Assembly (NCBI GenBank): GCA_964387775.1
Contig: CAYLZO010000002.1
Location: forward strand, 1 to 64,000
From: CAYLZO01 sp964387775
Lineage (GTDB): Bacteria > Chloroflexota > Anaerolineae > JAAYZQ01
Direction: 5' to 3'
Length of the DNA: 64,000 bases
The position numbers were made by a program, and so were the translations under genes. This document shows, one piece after another, positions 24,626 to 35,400 of this stretch; the stretch's first letter is position 1; the number at the start of each line of letters is the position of its first letter. The notes beneath the pieces are model-generated. The model did no database searches, was not told where the DNA came from, and worked only from the letters and a program-made list of their open reading frames with translations.

Positions 24626-24635
24626 GTGTGTCCCG

Positions 24636-26846
24636 TTACTCGTCTTTCACTGCTTTCGCCACCGGAAGCGTAAAGCTGAAGGTGCTGCCCTGTCCCGGTG
24701 TGCTTTCGACCCAGATCCGCCCCCCGTGGAGCTCGACCAGGGATCTGGCGATGGATAGGCTCAACCCTCGTCCCGCGTGTTCCTGGACGAGGGGGTGCTC
24801 GGCGCGGAAGAACCGCTCAAAGACCAGGGGCTGGTCTTCGGGCGCAATGCCGATGCCGCTGTCAGACACCGAGACGGTGACCCAGTCGGGCACGCGCCGC
24901 TGCAGCCAGTGCCCGCCCTTGGCCTCCCCTTCGATGGCGATGCGGCCCTTGGGCAGCGTGTAGAGAAAGGCGTTGGTCAGCAGGCTGCTGAGCACCTGGA
25001 CGATCCGCTCTTCGTCCACGTACACGTCGGGCAGGCGCGAGGAGACCTTGACCCCCAGCTTGAGATTCTTGGCCTGCAATCGTTGCTCATAGGAAGACAC
25101 CAGGGGCGCCACGATCTGTTTGAGGGCAATCGGCTTTCTCTGCAACTCGGTTTCGCCCGTTTCCAGGCGAGCGATGTCCAGCATGTCCTCCATCAGGGTG
25201 ATGAGGTACTGGGTGCTGTTCTGGATCTTGCGGACGCTTTCGACGTGCATGATGTCCAATTCGCCCATCGCGCCGGACAGCAGCATGTCGCTGTAGCCCT
25301 TGATGGACGTCAGCGGCGAGCGAAGCTCCTTGGCCACCTTGGTCACGAATCGGCTCTGGGCAGCGTGGAGCTCGCGGGCTTCCCGGTAGAGGCGGGCATT
25401 CTCCAGGGCAATGGTCACCGAGCTGGCCACGTTGCTGAGGCGATCCATGTCGTCCTGGGTAAAGGGGCCATCGACTTTGTTGAGCAATTCGATGACGCCG
25501 ATGCAGCGGTCGCGGAGCAGGAGCGGGGCACAGAGGATGGACCGCGTCGTGAAGCCGGTCGCATCGTCCACGTGGTCGTAAAAGCGCTCGTCGCTGTAGG
25601 CGTCGTTTACGACGGCCGGTTGGCCTGTCAGGGCCACCTGGCCGGCCACCCCCTGTCCCAGCTTGAGGCGGATGCCGCGCAGCGGCTCGGGGTCGCCCAG
25701 CCAGTTGGTGACGAATTCCAATTCCTGCGTCTCTTCGTTCAGCAGCAAGAGCGCCCCGGCCTCGACGTGGAACATGTCCATGATCCGGGCGGCGATCAGG
25801 TCAAAGACCTGTTCCCGGTCCAGGGTCGAAGTCACGGTGCGGGTGATGTCGTAGAGGTAGGTCAGCTCCTCCACCCGGCCGGCCAGGGCTTGATCCGTGG
25901 CCTGGTAGGAGCGGGCGTTTTCGATGGCGATGGCCGCAAAGTCGGCCAGGGCCTGGAGCATGGCTTCGTTGTTGGCGTTGAAGGGCTGGCTGCGCGTCCG
26001 GTTTGCGACGATCAGCACCCCGAAGGGCTCGTCCTTGATCACCAGGGGCACCGAAAGGAGCGACTGTACTTGGTAGTCGGCCGCGATCTCGATGCCCTGG
26101 TCGCTCTCCCCGGCCTGCATCCGCAGGGGGCGCGAGCCGTGCAGCATCTGGCCGGCAAAGGTCTCTTTGAGGGGCAGCCGCTCCAGGCTCGATCTCTGGA
26201 GCTCCAGGTTCTTTTGGGTGCGCAGCTCGAGTTGCTCTGTCTGGGGCGCCAGCAGCCACAGGGCACTTTCCTCGGCCTTGGTGATAAAGACGGCGGCTTC
26301 CACCACCCGCTCCAGCACCCGGTCCAGGTCGAGCTGGGCGGCGACCGACTTGCTGAGGCCAAAGAGGACGCTCAACTCGCGCACCCGCTGCTCCAGGTCG
26401 CTGCGGGTCCTTTTCAACGCCCGGTTGAGCCGCTCTTTTTCGCGCCGGAGCCGGGCCTGCTCCAGGAGGCGGTCAATGATGGCCTGGGCGGTGTCCGTGT
26501 CAAAGGGCTTGGCCAGATAATCCTTGACGCCCAGCCGGAAAGCGTCCACCACCACCCCTTCCGACCCGTGGGCGGTCATGAGTATGACAGAGCTGGTGAT
26601 GCCGCGCTCCTTCATCTCCTTCAAGACGTCGATGCCCGTCATGTCGGGCAGTTGCAGGTCGAGCATGACCAGGTCGGGCTTCTCCGCGACGAGGAGATCG
26701 AGCCCGGCCTGGCCCGTGGCGGCAGTCAGCGTCTCGTAGCCGAACTGGGGCAGCATCTCTTTACCCAGGAAGGTCCGCAGTTCCTTGCTGTCGTCCACGA
26801 CCAGGATGCGCCCGGCTGTTTCGACTCTTCCGGCGTCAGGAGCCAT
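24636..26846 (-). CDS. REC-GAF-GAF histidine-kinase-like protein lacking the phosphoacceptor His
   Basis: A 736-residue hybrid kinase-like protein: an N-terminal receiver (Asp63, Lys113), a coiled coil, two GAF domains (about 165-312 and 335-485), HisKA-like helices (498-560) and HATPase_c (about 610-730). In the H-box the phosphoacceptor is lysine: the motif is VAKELRSPLTSIKGY, with Lys506, where the two neighbouring kinases have His. The ATP-binding boxes look intact (DSGIGIAP, GRGLSLSIA). It may act in trans, as a pseudokinase scaffold, or as a receiver-gated regulator. ATG 26846 is chosen (GAGGAGG upstream); it overlaps the preceding kinase gene by 11 bp. Confidence 0.9.
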   Translation of the reverse strand: MAPDAGRVETAGRILVVDDSKELRTFLGKEMLPQFGYETLTAATGQAGLDLLVAEKPDLVMLDLQLPDMTGIDVLKEMKERGITSSVILMTAHGSEGVVVDAFRLGVKDYLAKPFDTDTAQAIIDRLLEQARLRREKERLNRALKRTRSDLEQRVRELSVLFGLSKSVAAQLDLDRVLERVVEAAVFITKAEESALWLLAPQTEQLELRTQKNLELQRSSLERLPLKETFAGQMLHGSRPLRMQAGESDQGIEIAADYQVQSLLSVPLVIKDEPFGVLIVANRTRSQPFNANNEAMLQALADFAAIAIENARSYQATDQALAGRVEELTYLYDITRTVTSTLDREQVFDLIAARIMDMFHVEAGALLLLNEETQELEFVTNWLGDPEPLRGIRLKLGQGVAGQVALTGQPAVVNDAYSDERFYDHVDDATGFTTRSILCAPLLLRDRCIGVIELLNKVDGPFTQDDMDRLSNVASSVTIALENARLYREARELHAAQSRFVTKVAKELRSPLTSIKGYSDMLLSGAMGELDIMHVESVRKIQNSTQYLITLMEDMLDIARLETGETELQRKPIALKQIVAPLVSSYEQRLQAKNLKLGVKVSSRLPDVYVDEERIVQVLSSLLTNAFLYTLPKGRIAIEGEAKGGHWLQRRVPDWVTVSVSDSGIGIAPEDQPLVFERFFRAEHPLVQEHAGRGLSLSIARSLVELHGGRIWVESTPGQGSTFSFTLPVAKAVKDE

Positions 26847-29448
26847 CGACGGCCTCCTCTGAGGTGGGCAGCGTGAACCCAAAGATGCTGCCTTCGCCCA
26901 TTTTGCTCTTGAGCCAGATCCGCCCGCCGTGCAGCTCGACCAGGGACTTGGTGATAGCCAGGCCCAGGCCGGTGCCCGATTGATCCTGCACCAGCGGGTC
27001 CTCGCTGCGGTAGAATCGCTCGAAAACGTGGTCGAGTTCGTCCGGCTGGATGCCGATGCCGGTGTCCCGGATCGTGGTTTCCACCACGCCGTCCAGCCGG
27101 CTGGCGGCGATGGTGATCTGCCCGCCTACGGGCGTGTAGCGGCAGGCGTTGCTGACCAGGTTGGTCAGGATCTGCACCACGCGCTGGGGATCGCCCAACA
27201 CCCGGGCGCTTTCGGGCTCGATCTGGACCGCGACCTCCAGCTCCTTCTCCGAGACCAGGGTGGAGAGCGCCTCCAGGGTGTCGCCGACGGCCTCTTGCAG
27301 GTCGAGGGGCTCGGCCAAGATCGTCAGGCGGCCGTCGTCGATCTTGGAAATGTCCGAGAGGTCGGCCACTAGCCGCATGAGGCGCCGGATGTTCCTCTGG
27401 GTCGTCGTCAAGCACCGGGTCTGCTTCGCGGTCAAGGGGCCGGCCCGCTCGGCCGCCAGGAGGTCGGTATAGCCCCGGATGGCCGTCATAGGGGCACTCA
27501 GCTCGTGATAGATGGCCGAGACGAAATTGCGCAGTTCTTTGGTCCGCTCCCGGACCTTTTCTTCCAGCTCCCGGCTGGCGGCCCGGACCTCTTCGTAGAG
27601 GCGGGCGTTCGCGATGGCGACGGCGGCCTGGTTGGCCAGCGCCCGCAGCAGGTCGAGCTCCTGCCGGGCATAGATGTCGCCCGACCGTTTCGGACCTAGC
27701 AGGTAGACTCCGACCATGCTATTGCCGCTGACGAGGGGCAGTACGACGCGAACGTCGGCTTGTCCCCAGGCTTCCGGCAGTTGGTCGGCCAGGGTCTGGG
27801 CTTTGTCGCCCTCGCCATCCAGCAGCAGGATCTGGCCGGGACGGGCGAGGTTCACGGCCGGGCCGCTGCGGGAAGAAAAAGAGAGGTCCAGGGCCGGTGC
27901 TGGGTCTGCCTGGCTGCCGGCTGTTTGCGCTGGCAGGGGCTCGAAGGTGGTCTCGTCTTTATTGAGCACCAACAGCCACGCCCAAGAGATCGACATCTGT
28001 TCGGGCACGCGTTCGAGGAGGAGCTGGCCCAGGTGGCTGAAGCGCAGGCTGGTGCCCAGCTCCAGGCTCCAGCGGACGATGGCCTGCTGGAAGCTGACCT
28101 GCTGCCGAAAAAAGTGCCGGTCGATGACGGTCTGGATGCGGCGCCGCAGGGGATCGACCAGTATGCCGATGATCAGCGCCGAAACAAAGACCAGGAGTGT
28201 GTAGCCGCTGCTGCCGGTGGCCAGGCCCAGGGCCGTGGAAGCCAGGGTGATGAGCAGCAGGTAGATGGCGGCCAGGGTCCCCGTCAGCAGGCTATAGACC
28301 ACGCTGCGGTTGAGGACCAGGTCGATGTCCAGCAGGCGGTAACGCAGGATGGAAAAGCCGAACGTGACGGGCAGGGGCAGCAGGCCCAAGAGCAAGAGGA
28401 CGCTGGTTTCGGCCGTGTGCAGCCTCAGGATCGTCAGGATGATGTCGATGACGTTAACCACGACAGCACAGCTCAGGCCGACCATGATCCACTGGATCTG
28501 GCGTTTCACGACGGGCTGGGCCGTGGTCGTATAGACGTAGGCCAGGCTGGCCAGGCCAAAGGCTGCGCTGATTCCCAGGTAGCCAAAGGCCACGTTGTTT
28601 AGCAGCTCGTACTGCGGACCGGCGTATTTCCCGGTGCCTCTGGCCACCGATCCGGCCAGGGTGTAGATGAGTAGCCCCATCAGGACCAGACCGGGCAGGT
28701 GAAGGAGGGCCGACCAGCGATTCCGCACAAAGGGCCGTTCTTCCGGATAGCTGAGGAAAAAGAGGATGGCCATGCCGGGCGTCATGGTGAGGGCGATGAT
28801 CTGGACGTAGATGAGCGGGACGAGTTCTGCCCTGAACAGGGAAAAATACAAGCCCAAGGGAAGCGCGGTCAGGAAAAAGAGGCGCGCCGCTCTGCGTTCG
28901 GGGTGTTGAAAGAGCACCAAGACGCCCATAGCCAGAAAGGCAAAGGTGACGATGTTGCGCAGGAACAGAGGCAGCGCGGGCGGAGGCCCTTCAATCGAGG
29001 CCGGGAGTGTAAGTGTTTCGCCGTCCCGCGCCACGTCGATGGTAATTGTGGCGCCCGGCGCAAACTCCCTGAGGGCTCGGCGGTAGCCCATCACGGTGGA
29101 AATGGGTTTGCCATGGATGGCCAGCAGTTGATCGCCCGCTTGAAAGCCCAATTCGCCGCCCAGGGGGCCAACCCCGGCAATGACGAGCGTTTCGGGATTC
29201 AGCCGGTCATAAACCTCGCGGCTGACGAATCTTTTGCTCAACTCGCCATAGATTCCCGTCCCCTGCAAGACCAGAAAGAGAGCCGCCAACACCAGGGCGC
29301 CGACGCGAATTCGTTGCGCCCGCACCAGACCCCTGTCGTGCTGGATCTCGGCCGGGCTGTGCGGCTGCGTCCCGACTTTGGGAGCGCTGATGTCTTGGGT
29401 GCCAGGCGATGCCGACAGTGTCGGGGCCGCCCTCCGTTGGCGATTCAT
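26836..29448 (-). CDS. Membrane sensor histidine kinase with PDZ-like and GAF domains
   Basis: An 870-residue kinase. One membrane segment (49-66) is followed by an extracytoplasmic PDZ-like domain (about 85-155, PLGGELGFQAGDQLLAIHGK). Seven to eight membrane segments (about 160-435) end in the RYRLLDIDLVLNRSVVYS motif common in such sensors. A GAF domain (about 450-615), HisKA with His648 (IYHELSAPMTAIRGY) and HATPase_c (G1 DTGIGIQP, G2 GTGLGLAIT) complete it. The PDZ domain suggests sensing of peptides or misfolded envelope proteins. It lies 5 bases after the giant kinase gene and overlaps the REC-GAF kinase gene. Confidence 0.92.
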   Translation of the reverse strand: MNRQRRAAPTLSASPGTQDISAPKVGTQPHSPAEIQHDRGLVRAQRIRVGALVLAALFLVLQGTGIYGELSKRFVSREVYDRLNPETLVIAGVGPLGGELGFQAGDQLLAIHGKPISTVMGYRRALREFAPGATITIDVARDGETLTLPASIEGPPPALPLFLRNIVTFAFLAMGVLVLFQHPERRAARLFFLTALPLGLYFSLFRAELVPLIYVQIIALTMTPGMAILFFLSYPEERPFVRNRWSALLHLPGLVLMGLLIYTLAGSVARGTGKYAGPQYELLNNVAFGYLGISAAFGLASLAYVYTTTAQPVVKRQIQWIMVGLSCAVVVNVIDIILTILRLHTAETSVLLLLGLLPLPVTFGFSILRYRLLDIDLVLNRSVVYSLLTGTLAAIYLLLITLASTALGLATGSSGYTLLVFVSALIIGILVDPLRRRIQTVIDRHFFRQQVSFQQAIVRWSLELGTSLRFSHLGQLLLERVPEQMSISWAWLLVLNKDETTFEPLPAQTAGSQADPAPALDLSFSSRSGPAVNLARPGQILLLDGEGDKAQTLADQLPEAWGQADVRVVLPLVSGNSMVGVYLLGPKRSGDIYARQELDLLRALANQAAVAIANARLYEEVRAASRELEEKVRERTKELRNFVSAIYHELSAPMTAIRGYTDLLAAERAGPLTAKQTRCLTTTQRNIRRLMRLVADLSDISKIDDGRLTILAEPLDLQEAVGDTLEALSTLVSEKELEVAVQIEPESARVLGDPQRVVQILTNLVSNACRYTPVGGQITIAASRLDGVVETTIRDTGIGIQPDELDHVFERFYRSEDPLVQDQSGTGLGLAITKSLVELHGGRIWLKSKMGEGSIFGFTLPTSEEAVDGS

Positions 29449-29453
29449 CGAGC

Positions 29454-32400
29454 CTACCTCTCCGATATGGCGCTCTTGATCTCGTCAACGAGCCCTTCGA
29501 TGGACAGCGGCTTGGTCACGTATTGATCGGCGCCCATGCCCAGGACACGGACGCGATCCCGCTCCTTGTCCACCGGGCTGGCGGTGATGACGATGATGGG
29601 GATGAAAAGGGTGGCTTCGTCCGATTTCAGGCGGCGGATGACCTCGTACCCATCTATGCCCGGCATCCTCAGGTCGAGCAAGATGAGGTCGGGGTGGCTT
29701 TCGGCCACTTGGTCCAGCGCCTCCCGGCCGTTCTTGGCGGTCCGGATGTGGTAGCCGTGGAAGGACAGCGCCTCTTCGAGGAATCCTCGGATGTCGGGAT
29801 CGTCGTCCACGACGAGGAGGTGGCGTGGTGCGTCGTCGTCGTGGGGACGCAGCGCTTGCTCGATGCTTTCTAGCAGCTTTTCCTCGGCGAAAGGCTTGAC
29901 GACGTAATCCACAGCCCCTAACGCATAGCCCTTGTCTTTCTCGGTGAGGACTGCCGAAGCAATCACCACCGGGATCGGGCTGGTCAAGGGATGGGCTTTG
30001 AGCTTTTCCAGCACCACAAAGCCGTCGATGTCGGGCAACATGATGTCCAGGGTGATGAGTTGGGGCTGCTCTTCCCGGGCCAGCCAGATGGCGTCCTCGC
30101 CGCTGCCGGCCAGCAGCACCTGGTAACCCTCGAATTCAAGCTGCCGGCGCAGGAGCAGGGCCAGGTCCCGATCGTCCTCCACGACGAGGATTTTCGGGCG
30201 GCGGCTAATGACCGTCGTCGCCTCGGGGCTGAGCAGGTCGGGGTCCACGTCGGGCGCGTCGGCCGTCGCCAGGGGCAGGGTGAAGCTAAAGGTCGAGCCT
30301 ACGTCCACCTCGCTTTCGACCCAAATCTGGCCGCCCAGCATGTCCACGAACATCTTGACGATGGACAGTCCCAGGCCGGTGCCCCCCGCCTCCTCGACGA
30401 CCGGGTCGTCCACCCGGTAGAAGCGGTCAAAGATGCGGGCCGCGTCGTCCTCGGCAATGCCGATGCCGGTGTCGGCGACGTCGATCCGGACGAATCCGTC
30501 CAATTCTGTAGCCGACACGGTGACCCGCCCGCCTTCGAGCGTGTACTGCCAGGCGTTGGCGATGAGGTTGTTCAGCACCTGCGTGACCCGGTCTTTATCG
30601 CCGCGTACTTCGGGCAGCCCCTTGGGAACGTGGCACTCCAACGTGATGTACTTTTCCCGATACTGCTCCTGGAAGGCGAGTTCGACCTGGGAGATAATCT
30701 CTCTCAGGTCCAGAGCCTCGATGTTCAGCCGGATGCGCCCGGTTTCGATGCGCGAGATGTCGAGGATGTCGTTCACCAGGGCCGTGAGGCGGTCGGCGTT
30801 GGCCTTGATAATCTGCAAAAAGTTCCGCTGGCTGTCGCTGAGCCCCCCGGCCATGCCCAGGAAGAGCAGGTCGGTGTAACCCTTGATGGACGTCATCGGC
30901 GTCCGCAGCTCGTGGGAGACGGTCGAGATGAATTCGTTCTTGAGCCGCTCGATCTCCACCTCGCGGCTGATATCGCGCAGTGCCGCTACCACGCCGGGCG
31001 CGCCGCCGATGGCGGTGATGAGCGGCGCGAGGTTGACGGCCAGGGCCCGCTTGCCCGCTTCGAGGCGGACGGTGCTGGTCTCAAAGAGCCGGTCGCGGCT
31101 GGTCGGATCTTCCAACCGGTGGCGCAGCTCGGAGTAGAGGCCCTGGGCCAGCTCGCGCTGGGCCGGCGTCTCGCCCAGGCCCAACATGTAGCGAAAGTGG
31201 TCGCCTTCCAGCGCCTTGGCCGAGATGCCCAACAGCTCCTCGGCGGCCGGGTTCACCAGGAGCACACGGCCGTTGTGGTCGATCACGAGCACGCCGTCGG
31301 CGATTGATTCGAGAACCGCCTGGTTCTTGGCGGCTTCCTCCTGCTGCGATTGGAGCATCGAGCCAAGCTGGTCGGCCTGGTCGGTGATGAAGGCATAGAG
31401 GTCCGAGTTGTTGACCGCCATCGCGATCTGAGAGGCCGCGGCGGTGACCAGTTTGAGGTGCTCCTCGGTAAAGAAGCCGATCGACGGGTGGCCCAGCGTC
31501 AACACGCCGAGGATGTCGCCACCGCCCAGCGACAGTGGGGCCGCCAGGGCCGAGTGGATCTCGAGTTCCCGGCCCGGGATCTTGAGCCAGCGCGACTCCT
31601 CGGCAATGTTCGGCACCAGGACCGGCTCTCGGTGTTCGACCGTCCAGCCGGCCAGGCCCACGCCCGCTTTCAGCGGCGTGCGCTCGCCCACGGCAATCTC
31701 GATCACTTCGGGCGGCATCTCGTCCTTGTTCCAGTGGACGGCGACCTCGACGGGGTTCAACGTGGCCCGCAGCTCGAGAAAGCGCGACTCCTGGTCGAGC
31801 AGCATGATGGTGCCGTGGGTCACGCCCAGGGCATCGGCAAAGAGTTGCAGCGCCCGCTCCAGGACCCGCTCCAGCTCCAGGGTGGTGCCCAGCTCGCTGG
31901 TGATGCGGTACAGGGTCTCGACCCGGTCGCGCTCCAGCGTCAACTCTTCGAGGGCCTGCTCCAGGTCGCGGGTGCGCGCCTCGACGCGGTCCTCCAGCTC
32001 GTTGCTAAAGTCCACGATCTGCCGATAGAGCTGGGCGTTGCGCACGGCTGCCGCCGTCCCCGCGGCCAGCGTAGAAAAGAGGGCCAGGTCCTGTTCATCG
32101 TAGACCCTGTCTCGCGTGTAGTCCTGGATGGCCATCACGCCCACGATCCGGTCGGCAGCGACCAGCGGCACGCCCATCCACGATCTAGCCCGCTCGCCGA
32201 CCTGGCCGATGCCATACTTTTCGTGGAAGGCCACGACCTCGTCGAGGCTGCGGAGCAAGATCGGCTCCCGGGTGCGGAGGATGTAGCCGGTAAGTCCCGC
32301 CTTGACGCTGTACCGGGCGACGGGCTCTCGCTCGCCATGTTCCTGGGCAAAGGCCAGGGTCCACTCCTCCTGGCCTTCCTGGTAGGTTGCGATGTAAAAG

Positions 32401-35400
32401 TTGGTGGTGTCAAAAATGCGGTTGACCTGTTGGTGGATCGTTTCCAGCAGGTCCTTCAACTCCAGGCTGGAGCTGATGGTCTGGCCCATCTCGTTGAGCA
32501 CCGAAAGCTCGTTGATGCGCCGCTGGCGTTCCTCAAAGAGGGAGACGTTCTGGAAGGCGATGGCCGCCTGCCCGGCGACGGTGGCCAGCAGATTCAGGTG
32601 GCCCTCGTCAAAGGCATTTTCCTGGTCAAAACTCTGCACGGCGATGGCGCCGATGGCCCGGTCTTCGGCGATCATGGGCACGCCCAACCAGGATTTGGCC
32701 GGGTCTCGCTCCAGGGTCAGATCGTGCTCGCGCAGGAATTCGGTGGTGCCGTGGGTCAGCAGGATCGGCTCGCCGGTGCTGATGAGGTAGCTGGTGAGCC
32801 CCTGGCCCAGCTCGAGCTGGACCTTGGGCTGGCGCTGGCTGTTTTCCACCAGATATTCGACGTCGATGGTCTGGGCCTCGGCATCGTAGAGCGCGATGTG
32901 AAAGTTCCGGGTGTCCAGGAGTTTGCCGACCTGGGTGTAGATCATCTCGGCCAGTTGCTCGGCGTCGAGCGCGCTGCTGATGGCCCGGCCGATCTCGTTG
33001 ATCGTGGCCAGCTCGGCGACGCGGCGCTGGGTCTCTTCAAAGAGGGAGGCGTTTTGGATGGCGACGGCCAACTGGTCGGCTGCGATCTCGAGGGAGGCGG
33101 CGTCTTCTTCTGTAAAGGCCCCGGCGTGATCCGCTTCGGCGTGTAGAACCCCCGCCACCCTCTCTGCAATGCGGATGGGGACCGAGAGGCTGGCCGGCGC
33201 ATCCCAGGCCCCGGTGCGATAGTATCGCTCGTCAGTGCGTGTATCGTTTACGAGCACGGTCTCGCCCTCGGCGGCCGCTGTGCCGATCAGGCCCTGGCCC
33301 GGCGCCTGCCGATAGTTGGACGGGATGACGTCCCAGAAGCTCTCGTTGGCCGCGGCTACGGCCAGCTCGCCGGACTTTTCGTCCACCAGCAGGACGGCCA
33401 CGCGAAAGTAGCCCAGGTTTTGATGCAGGGCGTTGACCGTCGTCTCTAGCATCTCTTGCAGTTCGAGTTGGGCAGCGGCCCGGCGGCCGATGACGTTCAG
33501 CAGCGAAAGCTGCACGGCCGCCTGCTGCGTGCCGGCAAAGAGGCGGGCGCTTTCGAGGACCACTGCGGCCTGGTCGGCCAGGGTGCTGAGCAAGACCTCG
33601 TCCGATTGGGAGAAGGCGTGGGTCTCGGTGCTCCCCGCGGTCAGTACGCCAATGACCTGCCGGCCGGCCATCATCGGCACGCAGATCATCGAACCGATGG
33701 GGCTGGGACCCTCGACGAAGCGGGGTTCACGGCTGGCGTCGGGGACCAGCAGGGGGCTGCCCGTCGCCGCCACGTGGCCGACCAGCCCCTCGCCGAGGCC
33801 GAAGCGGAGGTCGGCCAGCTCGTCGGGGCTGGGACCCTGGCTGGCGACCGCCACAAAGAGTCCGTGTACCGGGTCGGGCTGAAAGACGGCGCTCAGGTCG
33901 CATTGCAGCATCTCGCTCACGGCCCGAACCGCCGTGTTGCGTACGTGGTCGGGGTCCAGCACCTGGGTCAGCGAGCGCCCGACTTCGTTGATGCGGGCCA
34001 GGTTGTCGGCCCGGGTTTGGGCGTCGCTGTAGAGTTGGGTGTTCTCGGCAGCGATGGCGGCCTGGTTGGCAAAGATGGCCAGGGCTTCGAGGGTCTGGCG
34101 GGAGGGCCGCCGGTCGTCCCGGGGATCGTCCACCGAGATGATGCCCAGCAGCCGCCCGCCACTGCCCCGCAGCGGGGCGAGGAGCATGTCGTTGGCGTGC
34201 CACTGCCCCTCCTGCCAGTCGCCCCGGCCGACCATCGGGGCGTGGGTGTGGAGTTTGGCCGCCCAATCCTCCCGTTTTTGAAAGGGGAAGAAGTAGCAGA
34301 GACCCTGGCGGTACTCCTCGCGCAAGATTTTTTCGTAGCGCGCTACGGGCTGGCGGACCTTTTGCAGTTGCTCAAAGGCGCGAAGTGTCAGACCGGCGGC
34401 GGCCATGCGTCGCAGGGTGGGCCGGGTGCTCTGCCAGTTCTCGACTACGCTGATGAGCACCACGTTAAAGCCGACCGTCTCCTGGATGGCGTAGGCGATC
34501 TCTTCCAGCGCCTCTCCCAGCGGCACGTCGGCGCGGAGCTTCTGGCTGATCTCCAGCAGGCGGCCCATCTGCTCGGTGCGATGGCGCAGGCGGGTGTTGG
34601 CCCGGATCTGGTCCTCGTAGCGCAGGGCATTGCCGATGGCGATGGCCGCTTGCTCGGCCAGCGATTGGACAAAGGTCAGGTCGTCCTGGTCAAAGGCCTC
34701 GACGTCGGTGTGGCGCAGGTTGATGAGGCCCACGACGACCTGTTCGTAGAAAATGGGCACGACGAGGGCCGATCGGGTATCCTGCCGCACGCAGACGCTG
34801 CACGTCTCCCGGCGGGCATCGTCGACGATGCGGGCCTCGCCGCTGCGGCTGACCTGGAGGGTCAGGCTGTCGCCGCTGGCGTCGAGCAGCAGCGCTTCGA
34901 TGTCGGCCTGCTCTTCGGGCGAGTAGCCCTGGCTGGTTCGCAGCGAGAGTTCCCCCGTCTCCCTGTCGGTGAGCATCAGGTTGCCGTGGGTGGCGCCCGT
35001 CGTCTGCACCGCCGACTCGAGGACGACCTGGAGGATGTGGTCGAGGGCCAGCGTGGCGTTGAGCTCCTCGATGGTGTGTTGCAGGGCGGTCAATTCCTCC
35101 AGGCGGGCGCGCAGACGCTCGTCAGTCTGTTCGTAGAGCCGGGCGTTCTCGATGGCCACGGCGGCCTGGTTGGCCAGGGCTTGGCCCAGGCGGACGTCGG
35201 CCTCGGAAAACTCGCGGACGTGGCGGCTCTCGTACAGCTCCAAGAGCCCGACGACGTTGTCGCGGGCGATGAGGGGCATCATCATCAGCGATTTTTGCTG
35301 CATCTCTTTGAGCAGCGCCACCTCAGCCTCGTCGGCGTCTGGATCGTCAACCTGAATCACGACCGGCTGGCGGCGTTTCAGAGCTTCGGCTGTGGCGGGA

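Noticed and set aside
24777..26876. A 699-codon plus-strand frame opposite the REC-GAF kinase gene
   Set aside because: Shadow of the kinase; composition is low-complexity and no motif is present.
31350..33146. A 598-codon plus-strand frame opposite the giant kinase
   Set aside because: Antisense of well-defined GAF domains; no start context or family motif.
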